Part shown: positions 6,990-15,811 of the stretch, one piece after another
Position numbering within the stretch: the stretch's first letter is position 1
How the letters are laid out: each line of letters begins with the position of its first letter
Assembly: GCA_016291135.1 (NCBI GenBank)
Contig: JAEFAE010000025.1
Coordinates: 1-39,428 of the forward strand
Direction: 5' to 3'
Length of the DNA: 39,428 bases
Source of the DNA: Bacteroidales bacterium
GTDB lineage: Bacteria; Bacteroidota; Bacteroidia; Bacteroidales; F082
Notes under the pieces: model-generated
What the model saw: only the letters and a program-made list of their open reading frames with translations
Database searches by the model: none
What the model was told of the DNA's origin: nothing
Program-made: the position numbers and the translations under genes

Positions 6990-8291
6990 ATGGGATCATT
7001 CCGGATCGAAGGGGGACACAAACTCCAAGGAGAGATCATCCCTCAAGGGGCCAAGAACGAGGCTATGCAGATCATCTGCGCCAGCCTGCTCACGGGCGAA
7101 GAGGTCGTCATTGAGAACCTCCCCAACATTCTCGATATCAACAACCTGATCGACCTGTTGAAGGGCATGGGCGTCAAGGTGACGCGTAACACCCCCGATG
7201 TGGTGTCCCTGCAAGCCAATGAGATCGACTTCGATTATTTCCAGACCTCCGATTTCATCCAGAAGGCTTCGAGGCTCCGTGGCAGTGTGATGATGATCGG
7301 CCCCCTGCTCGCCCGTTTCGGGATGGCCTACATGCCCAAACCCGGCGGCGACAAGATCGGACGCCGCCGTCTCGACACCCACGTCATCGGCCTCCAGAAG
7401 CTCGGCGCGCTCTTCAACAACGACGGACTGACCCAAAAAGCGACGGCCCCGAACGGCCTCCACGGATGCTACATGCTGCTCGACGAGGCTTCCGTCACCG
7501 GCACGGCCAACATTGTGATGGCCGCGGTGATGGCCGAAGGCGAGACCACCATCTTCAACGCCGCCTGCGAGCCTTACCTCGTCCAGTTGTGCAAGATGCT
7601 GGTGTCGATGGGTGCCCGTATCGAAGGCATCGGATCCAACCTGCTTACCATCCATGGCGGCACCCAACTACACGGCACCAGGCATCGCCTGCTTTCCGAC
7701 ATGATCGAAGTCGGCTCCTTCATCGGCATGGCCGCCATGACCGGCTCCGAGCTCACCATCAAGCATGCCGGCATCGACCAACTTGGCATCATCCCCGAGA
7801 TGTTCCGCCGCATCGGCATCCAGATGGAATACCGCAACGACGATATTTTCATCCCCGCCCAAGACCATTACGAGGTGGAGACCTTCATGGACGGTTCCAT
7901 CCTGACCATCGCCGATGCGCCTTGGCCTGGTTTCACCCCCGACTTGATCTCCATCATCCTGGTGGTCGCCACCCAAGCCAAAGGCACAGTGCTCATCCAC
8001 CAGAAGATGTTCGAGAGCCGTCTCTTCTTTGTCGACAAACTCATCGACATGGGTGCCCAGATCATCCTTTGCGACCCCCACCGCGCCAATGTCATCGGGC
8101 TGGACCACCACCATCCCCTGCGTGGCATCCGCATGAGCTCTCCCGACATCCGTGCCGGTGTGGCCCTGCTCATCGCCGCCATGTCGGCCAAGGGCGCCAG
8201 CATCATCGACAACGTGGACCAGATCGACCGAGGATACCAATATATTGATTTAAGACTCAACAGCCTGGGTGCCCATATTGAACGCATCTAG
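6990..8291 (+). CDS. murA: UDP-N-acetylglucosamine 1-carboxyvinyltransferase
   Basis: MurA transfers enolpyruvate from PEP to UDP-GlcNAc, the first committed step of peptidoglycan synthesis in the cytosol. The 433-residue length and the EPSP-synthase-like repeats are typical: GGHKLQGEIIPQGAKNEAMQ at the start (contains the catalytic Lys-Asn pair), RLRGSVMMIGPLLARFG, GRRRLDTHVIGLQKLGA, and the late motif SSPDIRAGVALLIAAMSAKG. The active-site loop reads PGGDKIG, with Asp at residue 121 (codon 7350-7352) where E. coli has Cys115. In M. tuberculosis and Chlamydia the same Cys-to-Asp exchange gives intrinsic fosfomycin resistance. It is co-transcribed with DUF4290. Confidence 0.95.
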   Translation: MGSFRIEGGHKLQGEIIPQGAKNEAMQIICASLLTGEEVVIENLPNILDINNLIDLLKGMGVKVTRNTPDVVSLQANEIDFDYFQTSDFIQKASRLRGSVMMIGPLLARFGMAYMPKPGGDKIGRRRLDTHVIGLQKLGALFNNDGLTQKATAPNGLHGCYMLLDEASVTGTANIVMAAVMAEGETTIFNAACEPYLVQLCKMLVSMGARIEGIGSNLLTIHGGTQLHGTRHRLLSDMIEVGSFIGMAAMTGSELTIKHAGIDQLGIIPEMFRRIGIQMEYRNDDIFIPAQDHYEVETFMDGSILTIADAPWPGFTPDLISIILVVATQAKGTVLIHQKMFESRLFFVDKLIDMGAQIILCDPHRANVIGLDHHHPLRGIRMSSPDIRAGVALLIAAMSAKGASIIDNVDQIDRGYQYIDLRLNSLGAHIERI

Positions 8292-8312
8292 ACCCCTGTG
8301 CTTTTTCCGGAC

Positions 8313-8325
8313 TGACATTTTGTCA
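8313..8325. promoter_or_regulatory. Perfect palindrome upstream of grpE (operator-like)
   Basis: TGACA-TTT-TGTCA, a perfect 5-bp inverted repeat with a 3-base spacer, 12 bases upstream of the -24 element of the putative sigma-54 promoter. Its role as a protein-binding site is inferred from symmetry and position only. Confidence 0.4.
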
Positions 8326-8336
8326 AAAACACACGC

Positions 8337-8352
8337 TTGGCAAACGTTTTGC
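8337..8352 (+). promoter_or_regulatory. Sigma-54-type -24/-12 promoter candidate for grpE-dnaJ
   Basis: TTGGCAAACGTTTTGC has GG and GC separated by exactly ten bases, as in the sigma-54 consensus TTGGCACG-N4-TTGC; only the CG of the -24 block differs. It lies within a larger inverted repeat (ACACGC at 8331-8336 and GCGTGT at 8351-8356) with the palindrome AAACGTTT in the middle. Transcription would start near 8364, giving a leader of about 70 bases before grpE. Confidence 0.5.
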
Positions 8353-8432
8353 GTGTCATGGCCGCGTCCCATTGCGGGCCAATAATGACATAGTGAATTC
8401 TTAGAAATAAATATATAAATTAATATAATACA

Positions 8433-9068
8433 ATGGAAGAAAAAGAAAACATTGAGATTCAGGAAGATGAACAACTGAATCACCCACAACAGGAAACAGA
8501 AAAACCACAGGAGCAGCCCTCAGAAACATCCGACAAAGGAACCGAAACCAAGGTGACAGAAACAGTGGCTGAGGAAGAAACGTCCTCAAAAAGGCGCCAC
8601 AAAGTCAGACGATCCCAGATGAAAGCCTTGGAAGAGGAGAAAGCCAAATACGCCGAACTCAACGACACCTACCTGCGCCTTTACTCAGAATTCGACAACT
8701 ATCGCAAACGCACCGCCAAGGAGAAGTTGGAGATGTCGGCCACGGCCTCGTCCGCGGTCATCAAAGACCTGCTTCCCGTTTTGGACGACTTCGAACGCGC
8801 CCTGCAGAACATGGAGAAAAACGGCAACGAAGCCGACCTCCAAGGTGTTACACTGATTTATAACAAGTTGAAAACCACCCTTCAGAAGAAAGGACTGGAA
8901 GAGATCGAGGCCGTCGACGCCGACTTCAACACCGACGAACACGAAGCCCTGACCATGATCCCCGCCCCTGAGGAATCCAAGAAGGGGAAGGTTATCGACG
9001 TCATCCAAAAAGGATACAAACTCAACGGTACCGTCATTCGGTTCGCCAGAGTGGTAGTGGGAAATTAA
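8433..9068 (+). CDS. grpE: Nucleotide exchange factor GrpE
   Basis: GrpE releases ADP from DnaK and so drives the Hsp70 cycle in the cytosol. The 211-residue protein has the usual layout: a disordered acidic/Gln-rich N-terminus (about residues 1-65), a long helix (EEEKAKYAELNDTYLRLYSE, FDNYRKRTAKEK), the mid-region LLPVLDDFERAL, and the beta domain with VDADFNTDEHEALTMIP and the final VIDVIQKGYKLNGTVIRFARVVVG. It heads a pair with dnaJ, 52 bases upstream; dnaK itself is not in the window. The 140 bases before it hold a sigma-54-like sequence and palindromes rather than a TAnnTTTG element. Confidence 0.95.
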   Translation: MEEKENIEIQEDEQLNHPQQETEKPQEQPSETSDKGTETKVTETVAEEETSSKRRHKVRRSQMKALEEEKAKYAELNDTYLRLYSEFDNYRKRTAKEKLEMSATASSAVIKDLLPVLDDFERALQNMEKNGNEADLQGVTLIYNKLKTTLQKKGLEEIEAVDADFNTDEHEALTMIPAPEESKKGKVIDVIQKGYKLNGTVIRFARVVVGN

Positions 9069-9085
9069 GAGTTAAGCGTGAAAAG

Positions 9086-9114
9086 TGAAATCTTGAAATT
9101 TGAAATCTTGAAAT
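9086..9114 (+). repeat. Direct repeat TGAAATCTTGAAAT, two copies
   Basis: Two 14-base copies with a 15-base period fill most of the grpE-dnaJ spacer. No function is evident; dnaJ begins 6 bases after it. Confidence 0.6.
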
Positions 9115-9120
9115 AACCCC

Positions 9121-10275
9121 ATGGCAGAAAAAAGAGATTATTACGAGGTATTGGGCGTCAGCAAGAGCGCCACTCCGGAAGAACTGAAAAAGGCCTACCG
9201 GAAACTCGCCTTGCAATACCACCCCGACCGCAACCCCGGCAACAAGGAGGCTGAGGAGAAATTCAAGGAGGCCGCCGAGGCCTACGAGGTACTCAGCAAC
9301 CCCGAAAAACGGCAACGGTACGACCAGTACGGCTTCGCGGGCATGAGCGGCCAAGGCTACAGCGGCCAAGGCATGTCGATGGACGACATCTTCAGCCAGT
9401 TCGGCGACCTGTTCGCCGACTTCGGGCTGGGGAGCTTCTTCAGCGGCGGCTTCGGCGGCGGATCCCGTTCCGGACGTGTTGCCCGTGAACGCGGTTCGAA
9501 CATCCGGGTCAAGGTGAAGCTGAACCTCCAGGAAATCGAAAAAGGCGTCAAGAAAAAGATCAAAGTCAACAAATATGTGGCTTGCGACCACTGTCACGGC
9601 TCCGGGTCGGAGAACGGCGAGACCGAAACCTGCCCCACCTGCAAGGGGCGCGGCCAGGTGGTCCAGATGGTGAACTCGATCTTCGGGCAGATGCAGACCG
9701 CCTCCACCTGCCCCCATTGCAACGGCACCGGCAAAGTCATCAAGAACAAATGCACCCATTGTAACGGCCAAGGCATCGTCAAGGGCGAGGAAATCATCGA
9801 GATCGACATCCCCGCCGGCGTGGGCGAAGGCATGCAACTCACCCTGCGCGGCAAAGGTGGCGCCGGCCCGCACAACGGTGTCGACGGCGACCTGCTCGTG
9901 CTCATCGAAGAGGAGCCGAATCCCGACTTCGAACGCGACGGCAGCAACTTGATCTACAACCTGTTCATCTCGGTCACCGACGCCATCCTAGGCACCGACG
10001 TGGAGGTGCCCACCGTCAGCGGCAAGGTGCGGATCAAGATCGCTCCCGGCACCCAAAGCGGCAAGGTGTTGCGACTCCGCGGCAAGGGTCTCCCCAACGT
10101 CAACAGCTACGGCACCGGCGACCTCCTTGTCAACGTCAACGTCTGGATCCCGAAGAAAGTGACCAAAGACGAAGAACGGATCCTGCAAGGACTCGGCAAA
10201 TCGGAAAGCTTCAAACCCAACCCTACCGACGACGATCGGTCCTTCTTCAAGAAACTACGCGATTACTTCAGCTAA
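9121..10275 (+). CDS. dnaJ: Chaperone protein DnaJ
   Basis: Hsp40 co-chaperone that presents unfolded clients to DnaK and stimulates its ATPase. The 384-residue protein has the class I layout: J domain with HPD at residues 34-36, a Gly/Phe-rich region (about 75-125), four zinc-binding CxxCxGxG motifs from residue 155 ([32 protein letters not shown]), and the client-binding C-terminal domains ([40 protein letters not shown]). It follows grpE and is probably transcribed with it. The ABC transporter genes start only 12 bases after its stop, so they may share the transcript. Confidence 0.97.
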   Translation: MAEKRDYYEVLGVSKSATPEELKKAYRKLALQYHPDRNPGNKEAEEKFKEAAEAYEVLSNPEKRQRYDQYGFAGMSGQGYSGQGMSMDDIFSQFGDLFADFGLGSFFSGGFGGGSRSGRVARERGSNIRVKVKLNLQEIEKGVKKKIKVNKYVACDHCHGSGSENGETETCPTCKGRGQVVQMVNSIFGQMQTASTCPHCNGTGKVIKNKCTHCNGQGIVKGEEIIEIDIPAGVGEGMQLTLRGKGGAGPHNGVDGDLLVLIEEEPNPDFERDGSNLIYNLFISVTDAILGTDVEVPTVSGKVRIKIAPGTQSGKVLRLRGKGLPNVNSYGTGDLLVNVNVWIPKKVTKDEERILQGLGKSESFKPNPTDDDRSFFKKLRDYFS

Positions 10276-10287
10276 TCACGCCAACCC

Positions 10288-11205
10288 ATGAAAATCGAAG
10301 TCAACAACGTTACCAAACGCTATGCCGGACACCTTGCGCTCAACAATGTGAGCATGGAGGTGCCCGCGCATGGCATCTATGGGCTCCTGGGTCCCAACGG
10401 CGCCGGCAAGACCACCCTGATCCGCATCCTCAACCAGATCACCGCACCCGACTCCGGACAGGTCCTCATCGACGGCGAGCCGCTCCATCCCAAACACATC
10501 GAGCGCATCGGCTACCTGCCCGAGGAACGAGGTCTCTACAAAAAGATGAAAGTCGGCGAACAGGCCGTCTACCTGGCCCAACTCAAGGGCATTGGCAAGG
10601 CAGCAGCCGAGCAGCGACTGAAGCAGTGGTTCGACCGGTTCGAGATCACCGGATGGTGGAACAAGACCGTGGAAGAGCTGTCGAAAGGCATGCAGCAAAA
10701 GATCCAGTTCATCACCACCATCATCCACGAACCCGACATCCTCATCTTCGACGAGCCCTTCTCCGGCTTCGACCCCATCAACGCCAACCTGCTCAAGGAA
10801 TCCATCCTGGAACTCCGCGACAAGGGTGCCACCATCCTGCTCTCCACCCATAACATGAACTCGGTCGAAGAACTATGCGACCGCATCGCCCTTATTAATA
10901 AAGGTGAGAAAATCCTGGAGGGAAGCGTTGCCGAAATCCGTCGCCAACACCACACCTCCACCCACGAGATCCTCGTGCAGACCGAGCAGCGTGCCGAAGT
11001 CATGAACCTCATGGACGACTTCAACCTTCAAATCGCCACCTCCGAAGCCGCCGACACCCTCAAGATCACCTTTACAGGAGACTCCGCCAAAGCGCTGCTG
11101 CACAGAATCATGGAAGTTGGAAACCTGGTTTCCTACCAAGAAATCCTGCCTTCGATGAACGACATTTTCATTCAGGAAGTGCAATCCAAAAACGCCCAGC
11201 CATGA
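10288..11205 (+). CDS. ABC-2 type exporter, ATP-binding subunit (NatA-like)
   Basis: The motor subunit of an ABC exporter, 305 residues. Walker A GPNGAGKTT (35-43), signature LSKGM (131-135), Walker B ILIFDE (151-156) and the switch His in STHNM (H188) are all present. The C-terminal third (about 210-305) is the accessory domain found in NatA/YhaQ-like subunits, ending SYQEILPSMNDIFIQEV. It overlaps the permease gene by four bases (ATGA), so the two are translationally coupled. Known relatives include the sodium exporter NatAB of Bacillus and putative drug or peptide exporters; the substrate here is unknown. Confidence 0.9.
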   Translation: MKIEVNNVTKRYAGHLALNNVSMEVPAHGIYGLLGPNGAGKTTLIRILNQITAPDSGQVLIDGEPLHPKHIERIGYLPEERGLYKKMKVGEQAVYLAQLKGIGKAAAEQRLKQWFDRFEITGWWNKTVEELSKGMQQKIQFITTIIHEPDILIFDEPFSGFDPINANLLKESILELRDKGATILLSTHNMNSVEELCDRIALINKGEKILEGSVAEIRRQHHTSTHEILVQTEQRAEVMNLMDDFNLQIATSEAADTLKITFTGDSAKALLHRIMEVGNLVSYQEILPSMNDIFIQEVQSKNAQP

Positions 11206-12512
11206 ACAAGATCGGACTCATCATCAAACGGGAATACCTCACCCGGGTCAAGAAACGCAGTTTCATCATCATGACCTTCCTGGGCCCGCTGCTCATGGCA
11301 GCGCTTTACATCATTCCCATCCTGCTCGCCCTCCGTGGCGACAACGAGAAGCGCACCATCGCCGTGGTCGACCAAAGCCATTGGTTCGAGCAACAACTCA
11401 TCCAATCGGAACGCCAGATGTTCATCCCGCTCGGCGACATCAGCATCGATTCCACCAAAAGGCTGGTACAGGAAGGGAAATACGACATCGCCCTGTTCAT
11501 ACCCGCCACCGAACTCAACCTCCCGTCGAGCGCCGTGGTCTATAGCATGAAACAGGTGCCCATGAACGTGGAGGACCACATCCGGGAGATCATGAAAAAC
11601 GAGATCCAAGTACAGAAGCTGCTTGCCTCGGGCGTGGATCCCGACATCTTGGAACAGATCAAGACCGAAGTCAACCTCTCCGTCATCCGGATGGACGAAG
11701 GAGGCGGCGAGAAAGAAACCTTCACGGAGATCCAGCTCCTGCTTGGAATGGTCCTGGCCTTGCTGATCTACCTGTTCATCATGTTGTTTGGCGGGCAGGT
11801 GATGCAGGGCGTCATGGAAGAGAAGAGCAACCGTATCGTCGAGATCATCGTCAGTAGTGTGAAGCCCTTCCAGCTGATGATGGGCAAGATCATCGGCGTC
11901 TCGTTGGTGGCGTTGACCCAGTTCCTGATGTGGATCCTGCTCACCGGCGCCATCTACCTCGGCTTTTCCGCAGCGGTAGGCATCAGCAACCCGCAGGCCA
12001 TCAGCGCCGGCACCGTGATGACCCAACAGATCAGCAACAGCAACATCATGGACAACGAGGGCGTCCAAAACATCGTCAACATCGTCCGTTCCATCGATTT
12101 CGGTGCCATCCTCACCGGCTTCCTCATCTTCTTTGTGCTTGGCTACCTGCTTTATGCCACCCTGTTTGCCGCCATCGGTGCCATCGTGGAGAACAACACC
12201 GACTCGCAGCAGTTCACCCTTCCCGTCACGGTGCCGCTCATCATCGGCATCCTCACCGCGGTATATATCGTCAACAACCCCGACGGCAGCCTGGCCCTAT
12301 GGATGTCGATGATCCCCTTCACCTCGCCCATCGTGATGATGGTACGCATCCCCTTCGGCGTTCCGATCTGGCAGGTGGCCGTCTCGGCGTTGATCCTGCT
12401 CGGCACTTTCATCGGCATGACATGGGTCGCCGCCAAGATCTACCGCACCGGAATCTTGATGTACGGAAAGAAACTCTCCTATAAAGAGATTTTCAAATGG
12501 TTAAAATATTAA
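11202..12512 (+). CDS. ABC-2 type exporter, permease subunit (NatB-like)
   Basis: A 436-residue ABC-2 membrane subunit. One N-terminal helix (about 20-45: IIMTFLGPLLMAALYIIPILLAL) is followed by a large extracytoplasmic region of roughly 130 residues. A cluster of five or six helices fills the rest, with the ABC-2 signature region GGQVMQGVMEEKSNRIVEIIVSS before the second cytosolic helix, then repeated hydrophobic stretches (LVALTQFLMWILLTGAIYLG, ILTGFLIFFVLGYLLYATLF, LIIGILTAVYIV, IWQVAVSALILLGTFIGM). The topology matches NatB/ABC-2 permeases with a big external loop. Its start codon overlaps the stop of the ATPase gene. Confidence 0.9.
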   Translation: MNKIGLIIKREYLTRVKKRSFIIMTFLGPLLMAALYIIPILLALRGDNEKRTIAVVDQSHWFEQQLIQSERQMFIPLGDISIDSTKRLVQEGKYDIALFIPATELNLPSSAVVYSMKQVPMNVEDHIREIMKNEIQVQKLLASGVDPDILEQIKTEVNLSVIRMDEGGGEKETFTEIQLLLGMVLALLIYLFIMLFGGQVMQGVMEEKSNRIVEIIVSSVKPFQLMMGKIIGVSLVALTQFLMWILLTGAIYLGFSAAVGISNPQAISAGTVMTQQISNSNIMDNEGVQNIVNIVRSIDFGAILTGFLIFFVLGYLLYATLFAAIGAIVENNTDSQQFTLPVTVPLIIGILTAVYIVNNPDGSLALWMSMIPFTSPIVMMVRIPFGVPIWQVAVSALILLGTFIGMTWVAAKIYRTGILMYGKKLSYKEIFKWLKY

Positions 12513-12519
12513 AAAACAA

Positions 12520-12551
12520 TTTGTGTAATCGAACAAAAAGCCGTAATTTTG
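12520..12551 (+). promoter_or_regulatory. Promoter of secDF
   Basis: TTTG (12520-12523) and TAATTTTG (12544-12551) with a 20-base spacer closely match TTTG-N19-TAnnTTTG. A leader of about 70 bases, AT-rich, precedes the ATG at 12628. Confidence 0.7.
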
Positions 12552-12627
12552 CAGGCTCGATTTTAGGTAAATACGACAAAAATAGAAGTTAAAATATTAA
12601 AAGTCAAATAATTAAATCGTTTTTACA

Positions 12628-15600
12628 ATGCAAAACAAAGGTGCAATCAAGGCGCTAGCCATCGTCTTTGGGCTCATCTTCTTGTATCAGCTCTCCTTTA
12701 CGCTCGTCACCAAGAACGTGGAGCGGAAGGCTGCCAAGTTTGCCCAAGGCGATGAAGCCAAGGAAAACTACTATTTAGACTCCATCAGCAACGAGAACGT
12801 GTACAACCTGTTGGTCAAGAAATACACGTATCGCGATGCCAAGGAAAGAGAAATCAACTTAGGTCTGGACTTGAAGGGCGGTATGAACGTCACCCTGGAA
12901 GTCTCTGTCAAGGACATCGTCAACGCGCTGGCCGGAGCCAATGCCAACGACCCGACCTTCATGAAGGCCATGGAGCTTGCCTCCGAGCGCCAAGAAAACA
13001 GCGAAGGCGATTTCGTAACCCTGTTCGGACAGGCGTACGAAGAAGTTGATCCCAACGCCAAACTCGCCTCGATTTTCCTCTTTGAATTCAAAGATAAAGG
13101 CATCACCGTCAACTCCACCAACAACGAGGTGCTGAAGGTCTTGAAAGAAGAGAGCGACGGTGCCATCGACCGTTCCTACCAGATCCTGAGAACCCGTATC
13201 GACCGTTTCGGCGTGGCCCAGCCCAACATCCAGAAACTGGAAGGCAGCGGCCGCATCCTGGTCGAACTCCCCGGCATCAAGGATCCGAAACGTGTCCGTA
13301 AACTCCTCCAAGGGACGGCCCAACTCGAGTTCTGGGAGACCTACAACTTCAACGAACTCTACCCGTACTTCGCCGAAGCCAACACCAAGCTGGCTGAGAA
13401 GAACCAAGCCGTCAACGAGCTGAATGAAGAGACCGCTCCGGCAGAAGCCGAGCAAGTGGCCGAAACCGTTGAAGAAACCGTGAGCGAAACCGAGGAAGTG
13501 GCCCAGGCAGAAGCCGACAGCACCGACAACGGCCTGCTCGAGCAAATCACCCAGGAGAACACCGAGGAAAACCTCAGCGATGATGAAGCCCTGGCCAAGT
13601 ACCAGGCCCAGAACCCGCTGTTCGCCCTCCTCCAGCCCTCCTACACCCAGAACGGTCCCGCCGAGACCGCCCGTGTGGGTATCGCCCAGGTGAAAGACAC
13701 CGCCAACATCAACCGCATGCTGGCTGAGACCGCCAACCTCTTCCCCCGCAACATGAAACTCGCATGGACCGTGAAGCCCGAGAACTACGGCGGCGAGACC
13801 GAGTTCCTTGAACTGGTCGCCCTGAAGATGTCGCGTGACAACAAGTGCGCCCTCGGCGGTGAAGTCATCACCGACGCCCGCCAGGACTACGGCCAAAGCA
13901 ACCAAGTGGAAGTCACCCTGCAGATGAACTCTGAAGGCGCCAAGGCTTGGAAACGACTCACTGGCGAAAACATCGGCAGACAGGTCGCCATCGTCCTTGA
14001 CGATTACGTCTACAGCTACCCCGTCGTCAACCAAGAAATCGCCGGCGGTCGTTCCCAGATCTCCGGTGGCGGCATGACCATCGAGGAAGCACAAGACTTG
14101 GCCAACATCCTGAAGGCCGGTAAGCTCCCGGCTCCCGCCCGCATCCTCGAAGAGCAGGTGGTTGGTCCTTCACTCGGTAAGGAATCCGTCCAAAAGGGTA
14201 TGTGGTCCATGGTGTTCGCCTTCATCCTCGTGCTGATCTACATGGTCTTCTTCTACAAGAAAGCCGGTTTGGTAGCCGATATCGCCTTGATCGTCAACGT
14301 GTTCTTCCTGTTTGGCGTGCTGGCCTGCCTCGGCTCCGTGCTGACGTTGCCTGGTATCGCCGGTATCGTATTGACCCTCGGTATGGCCGTCGACTCCAAC
14401 GTGATCATCTTTGAACGTATCAAGGAAGAGCTCCGCGGTGGCAAGGCCCTCCGTGCCGCCATCGACGCCGGTTACAAGAACGCCTACTCCGCCATTATCG
14501 ACGGTAACGTCACCACCTTGATCACCGGTATCGTGCTGATCGTCTTGGGTACCGGCCCGGTCCACAGCTTCGCTGTCACCCTCTGCATCGGTATCCTCAC
14601 CTCCCTGTTCACCTCCATCTTCATCAGCCGCCTCATCTTCACGAGAATGCTCGACAAGGAAAAGGAGATCTCCTTCGCCACCAAGTTCACCGAGAACTTC
14701 CTGAAGGACACCCACTTCGACTTCATCAGCTTCCGTAAGACCGCTTACATCATCGCCCTCGTCATGATCGTCATCAGCGTCGGTTCGCTCGCCTTCAAGG
14801 GCTTGAACCTCGGCATCGACTTCAAGGGTGGCCGTAACTACATCGTGCGTTTCGACCAAGATGTGAAGGTAGACCAAGTGCGTGAAGCCCTCTCCGACCT
14901 CAATGTGGAAGGCTGGGAGACGCCTGAAGTGAAGACCTACGGCCCCAACGGCCAGGTGAAGATCACCACCAAGTACAAGATCGACGATAACAACCCGGAT
15001 GTCGACACCGAGATCCAGGGCATCCTCTACAAGGGATTGAACGGCCTCTTCAGCCAAAGCCTCACTGCCGAGCAGTTCTCCTCCGAAGACGAGACCATCG
15101 GCGTGTTGAGTACGCAGAAGGTGGGCGCCACCATCGCCAGCGACGTGACCCGCAAGTCCATCTGGGCCATCATCGTGTCACTCGCCTTGATGTTCGCCTA
15201 CATCGCCATCCGTTTCCGCAGATGGCAGTACGGTCTGTCGGCCCTCGCCGCATTGACCCACGATACCATCATCATGCTCGGTATGTATTCCCTGTTCTTC
15301 AACATCCTGCCTTTCACCATGGAAGTTGACCAGGCCTTCATCGCCGCCGTGTTGACCATCATCGGTTACTCCATCAACGCTACCGTGGTTATCTTCGACC
15401 GTGTGCGTGAAAACACCAACCTCCGTCCGAAGGCTACGTGGAGAGAGAACATCAACAACGCTGTCAACAGCACGTTGACCCGTTCCTTCAACACCTCTGG
15501 ATCCACCTTCGTCGTGTTGCTCGCCATCTTCTTCTTCGGCGGCGACACCATCCGTGGATTCATCTTCGCCCTGTTGGTCGGTATCCTCGCCGGTACCTTC

Positions 15601-15699
15601 TCGTCCGTGTTCCTCTCCTCACCGCTTGCCTACAACCTGCTCAAGGGTCACAAGCAAGACAAGGCCATCGCCGAGGCTGAAGAAAACAAGAAGAAATAA
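12628..15699 (+). CDS. secDF: Fused protein translocase subunit SecDF
   Basis: An inner-membrane RND-type partner of SecYEG that uses the proton gradient to pull exported proteins through. SecD and SecF are fused in one 1023-residue chain, as is usual in Bacteroidota. SecD part: N-terminal helix (about 5-25), motif GLDLKGGMNVTLEV, periplasmic P1 domain with DRFGVAQPNIQ, then helices starting MWSMVFAFILVLIYMVFF and the VDSNVIIFERIKEELR motif. SecF part: GLNLGIDFKGGRNYIV and, near the end, SINATVVIFDRVRENT. Between about residues 265 and 330 the P1 domain carries an acidic insert (AEQVAETVEETVSETEEV) that is not part of the usual SecD core. It has its own promoter and a strong terminator. Confidence 0.96.
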   Translation: MQNKGAIKALAIVFGLIFLYQLSFTLVTKNVERKAAKFAQGDEAKENYYLDSISNENVYNLLVKKYTYRDAKEREINLGLDLKGGMNVTLEVSVKDIVNALAGANANDPTFMKAMELASERQENSEGDFVTLFGQAYEEVDPNAKLASIFLFEFKDKGITVNSTNNEVLKVLKEESDGAIDRSYQILRTRIDRFGVAQPNIQKLEGSGRILVELPGIKDPKRVRKLLQGTAQLEFWETYNFNELYPYFAEANTKLAEKNQAVNELNEETAPAEAEQVAETVEETVSETEEVAQAEADSTDNGLLEQITQENTEENLSDDEALAKYQAQNPLFALLQPSYTQNGPAETARVGIAQVKDTANINRMLAETANLFPRNMKLAWTVKPENYGGETEFLELVALKMSRDNKCALGGEVITDARQDYGQSNQVEVTLQMNSEGAKAWKRLTGENIGRQVAIVLDDYVYSYPVVNQEIAGGRSQISGGGMTIEEAQDLANILKAGKLPAPARILEEQVVGPSLGKESVQKGMWSMVFAFILVLIYMVFFYKKAGLVADIALIVNVFFLFGVLACLGSVLTLPGIAGIVLTLGMAVDSNVIIFERIKEELRGGKALRAAIDAGYKNAYSAIIDGNVTTLITGIVLIVLGTGPVHSFAVTLCIGILTSLFTSIFISRLIFTRMLDKEKEISFATKFTENFLKDTHFDFISFRKTAYIIALVMIVISVGSLAFKGLNLGIDFKGGRNYIVRFDQDVKVDQVREALSDLNVEGWETPEVKTYGPNGQVKITTKYKIDDNNPDVDTEIQGILYKGLNGLFSQSLTAEQFSSEDETIGVLSTQKVGATIASDVTRKSIWAIIVSLALMFAYIAIRFRRWQYGLSALAALTHDTIIMLGMYSLFFNILPFTMEVDQAFIAAVLTIIGYSINATVVIFDRVRENTNLRPKATWRENINNAVNSTLTRSFNTSGSTFVVLLAIFFFGGDTIRGFIFALLVGILAGTFSSVFLSSPLAYNLLKGHKQDKAIAEAEENKKK

Positions 15700-15720
15700 G
15701 GATTACTCCTTGGAGCATTC

Positions 15721-15762
15721 AAAAGAGGGTGACATCAATGGTGATGTCACCCTCTTTTTTTT
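15721..15762 (+). terminator. Strong rho-independent terminator of secDF
   Basis: A perfect 13-bp stem (GAGGGTGACATCA / TGATGTCACCCTC) with a 4-base loop and a run of eight T. The start of the next promoter overlaps its T-tract. Confidence 0.95.
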
Positions 15763-15790
15763 GTTTTTTAAAAAATTATTGTTATTTTTG
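15760..15790 (+). promoter_or_regulatory. Promoter of the transglutaminase-like gene pair
   Basis: TTTG (15760-15763), a spacer of exactly 19 bases, then TATTTTTG (15783-15790): a complete Bacteroidota consensus. The ATG follows at 15812. Confidence 0.75.
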
Positions 15791-15811
15791 TTTGATCAAA
15801 AAACACTTGCC

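Noticed and set aside
8331..8356. Inverted repeat ACACGC...GCGTGT considered as a murA terminator
   Set aside because: No T-tract follows, and the loop contains a well-spaced sigma-54-like sequence, so a regulatory reading fits better.
12859..14094. 411-codon open frame on the minus strand
   Set aside because: Antisense shadow of secDF with Val/Gly/Asp-rich composition and no family resemblance.
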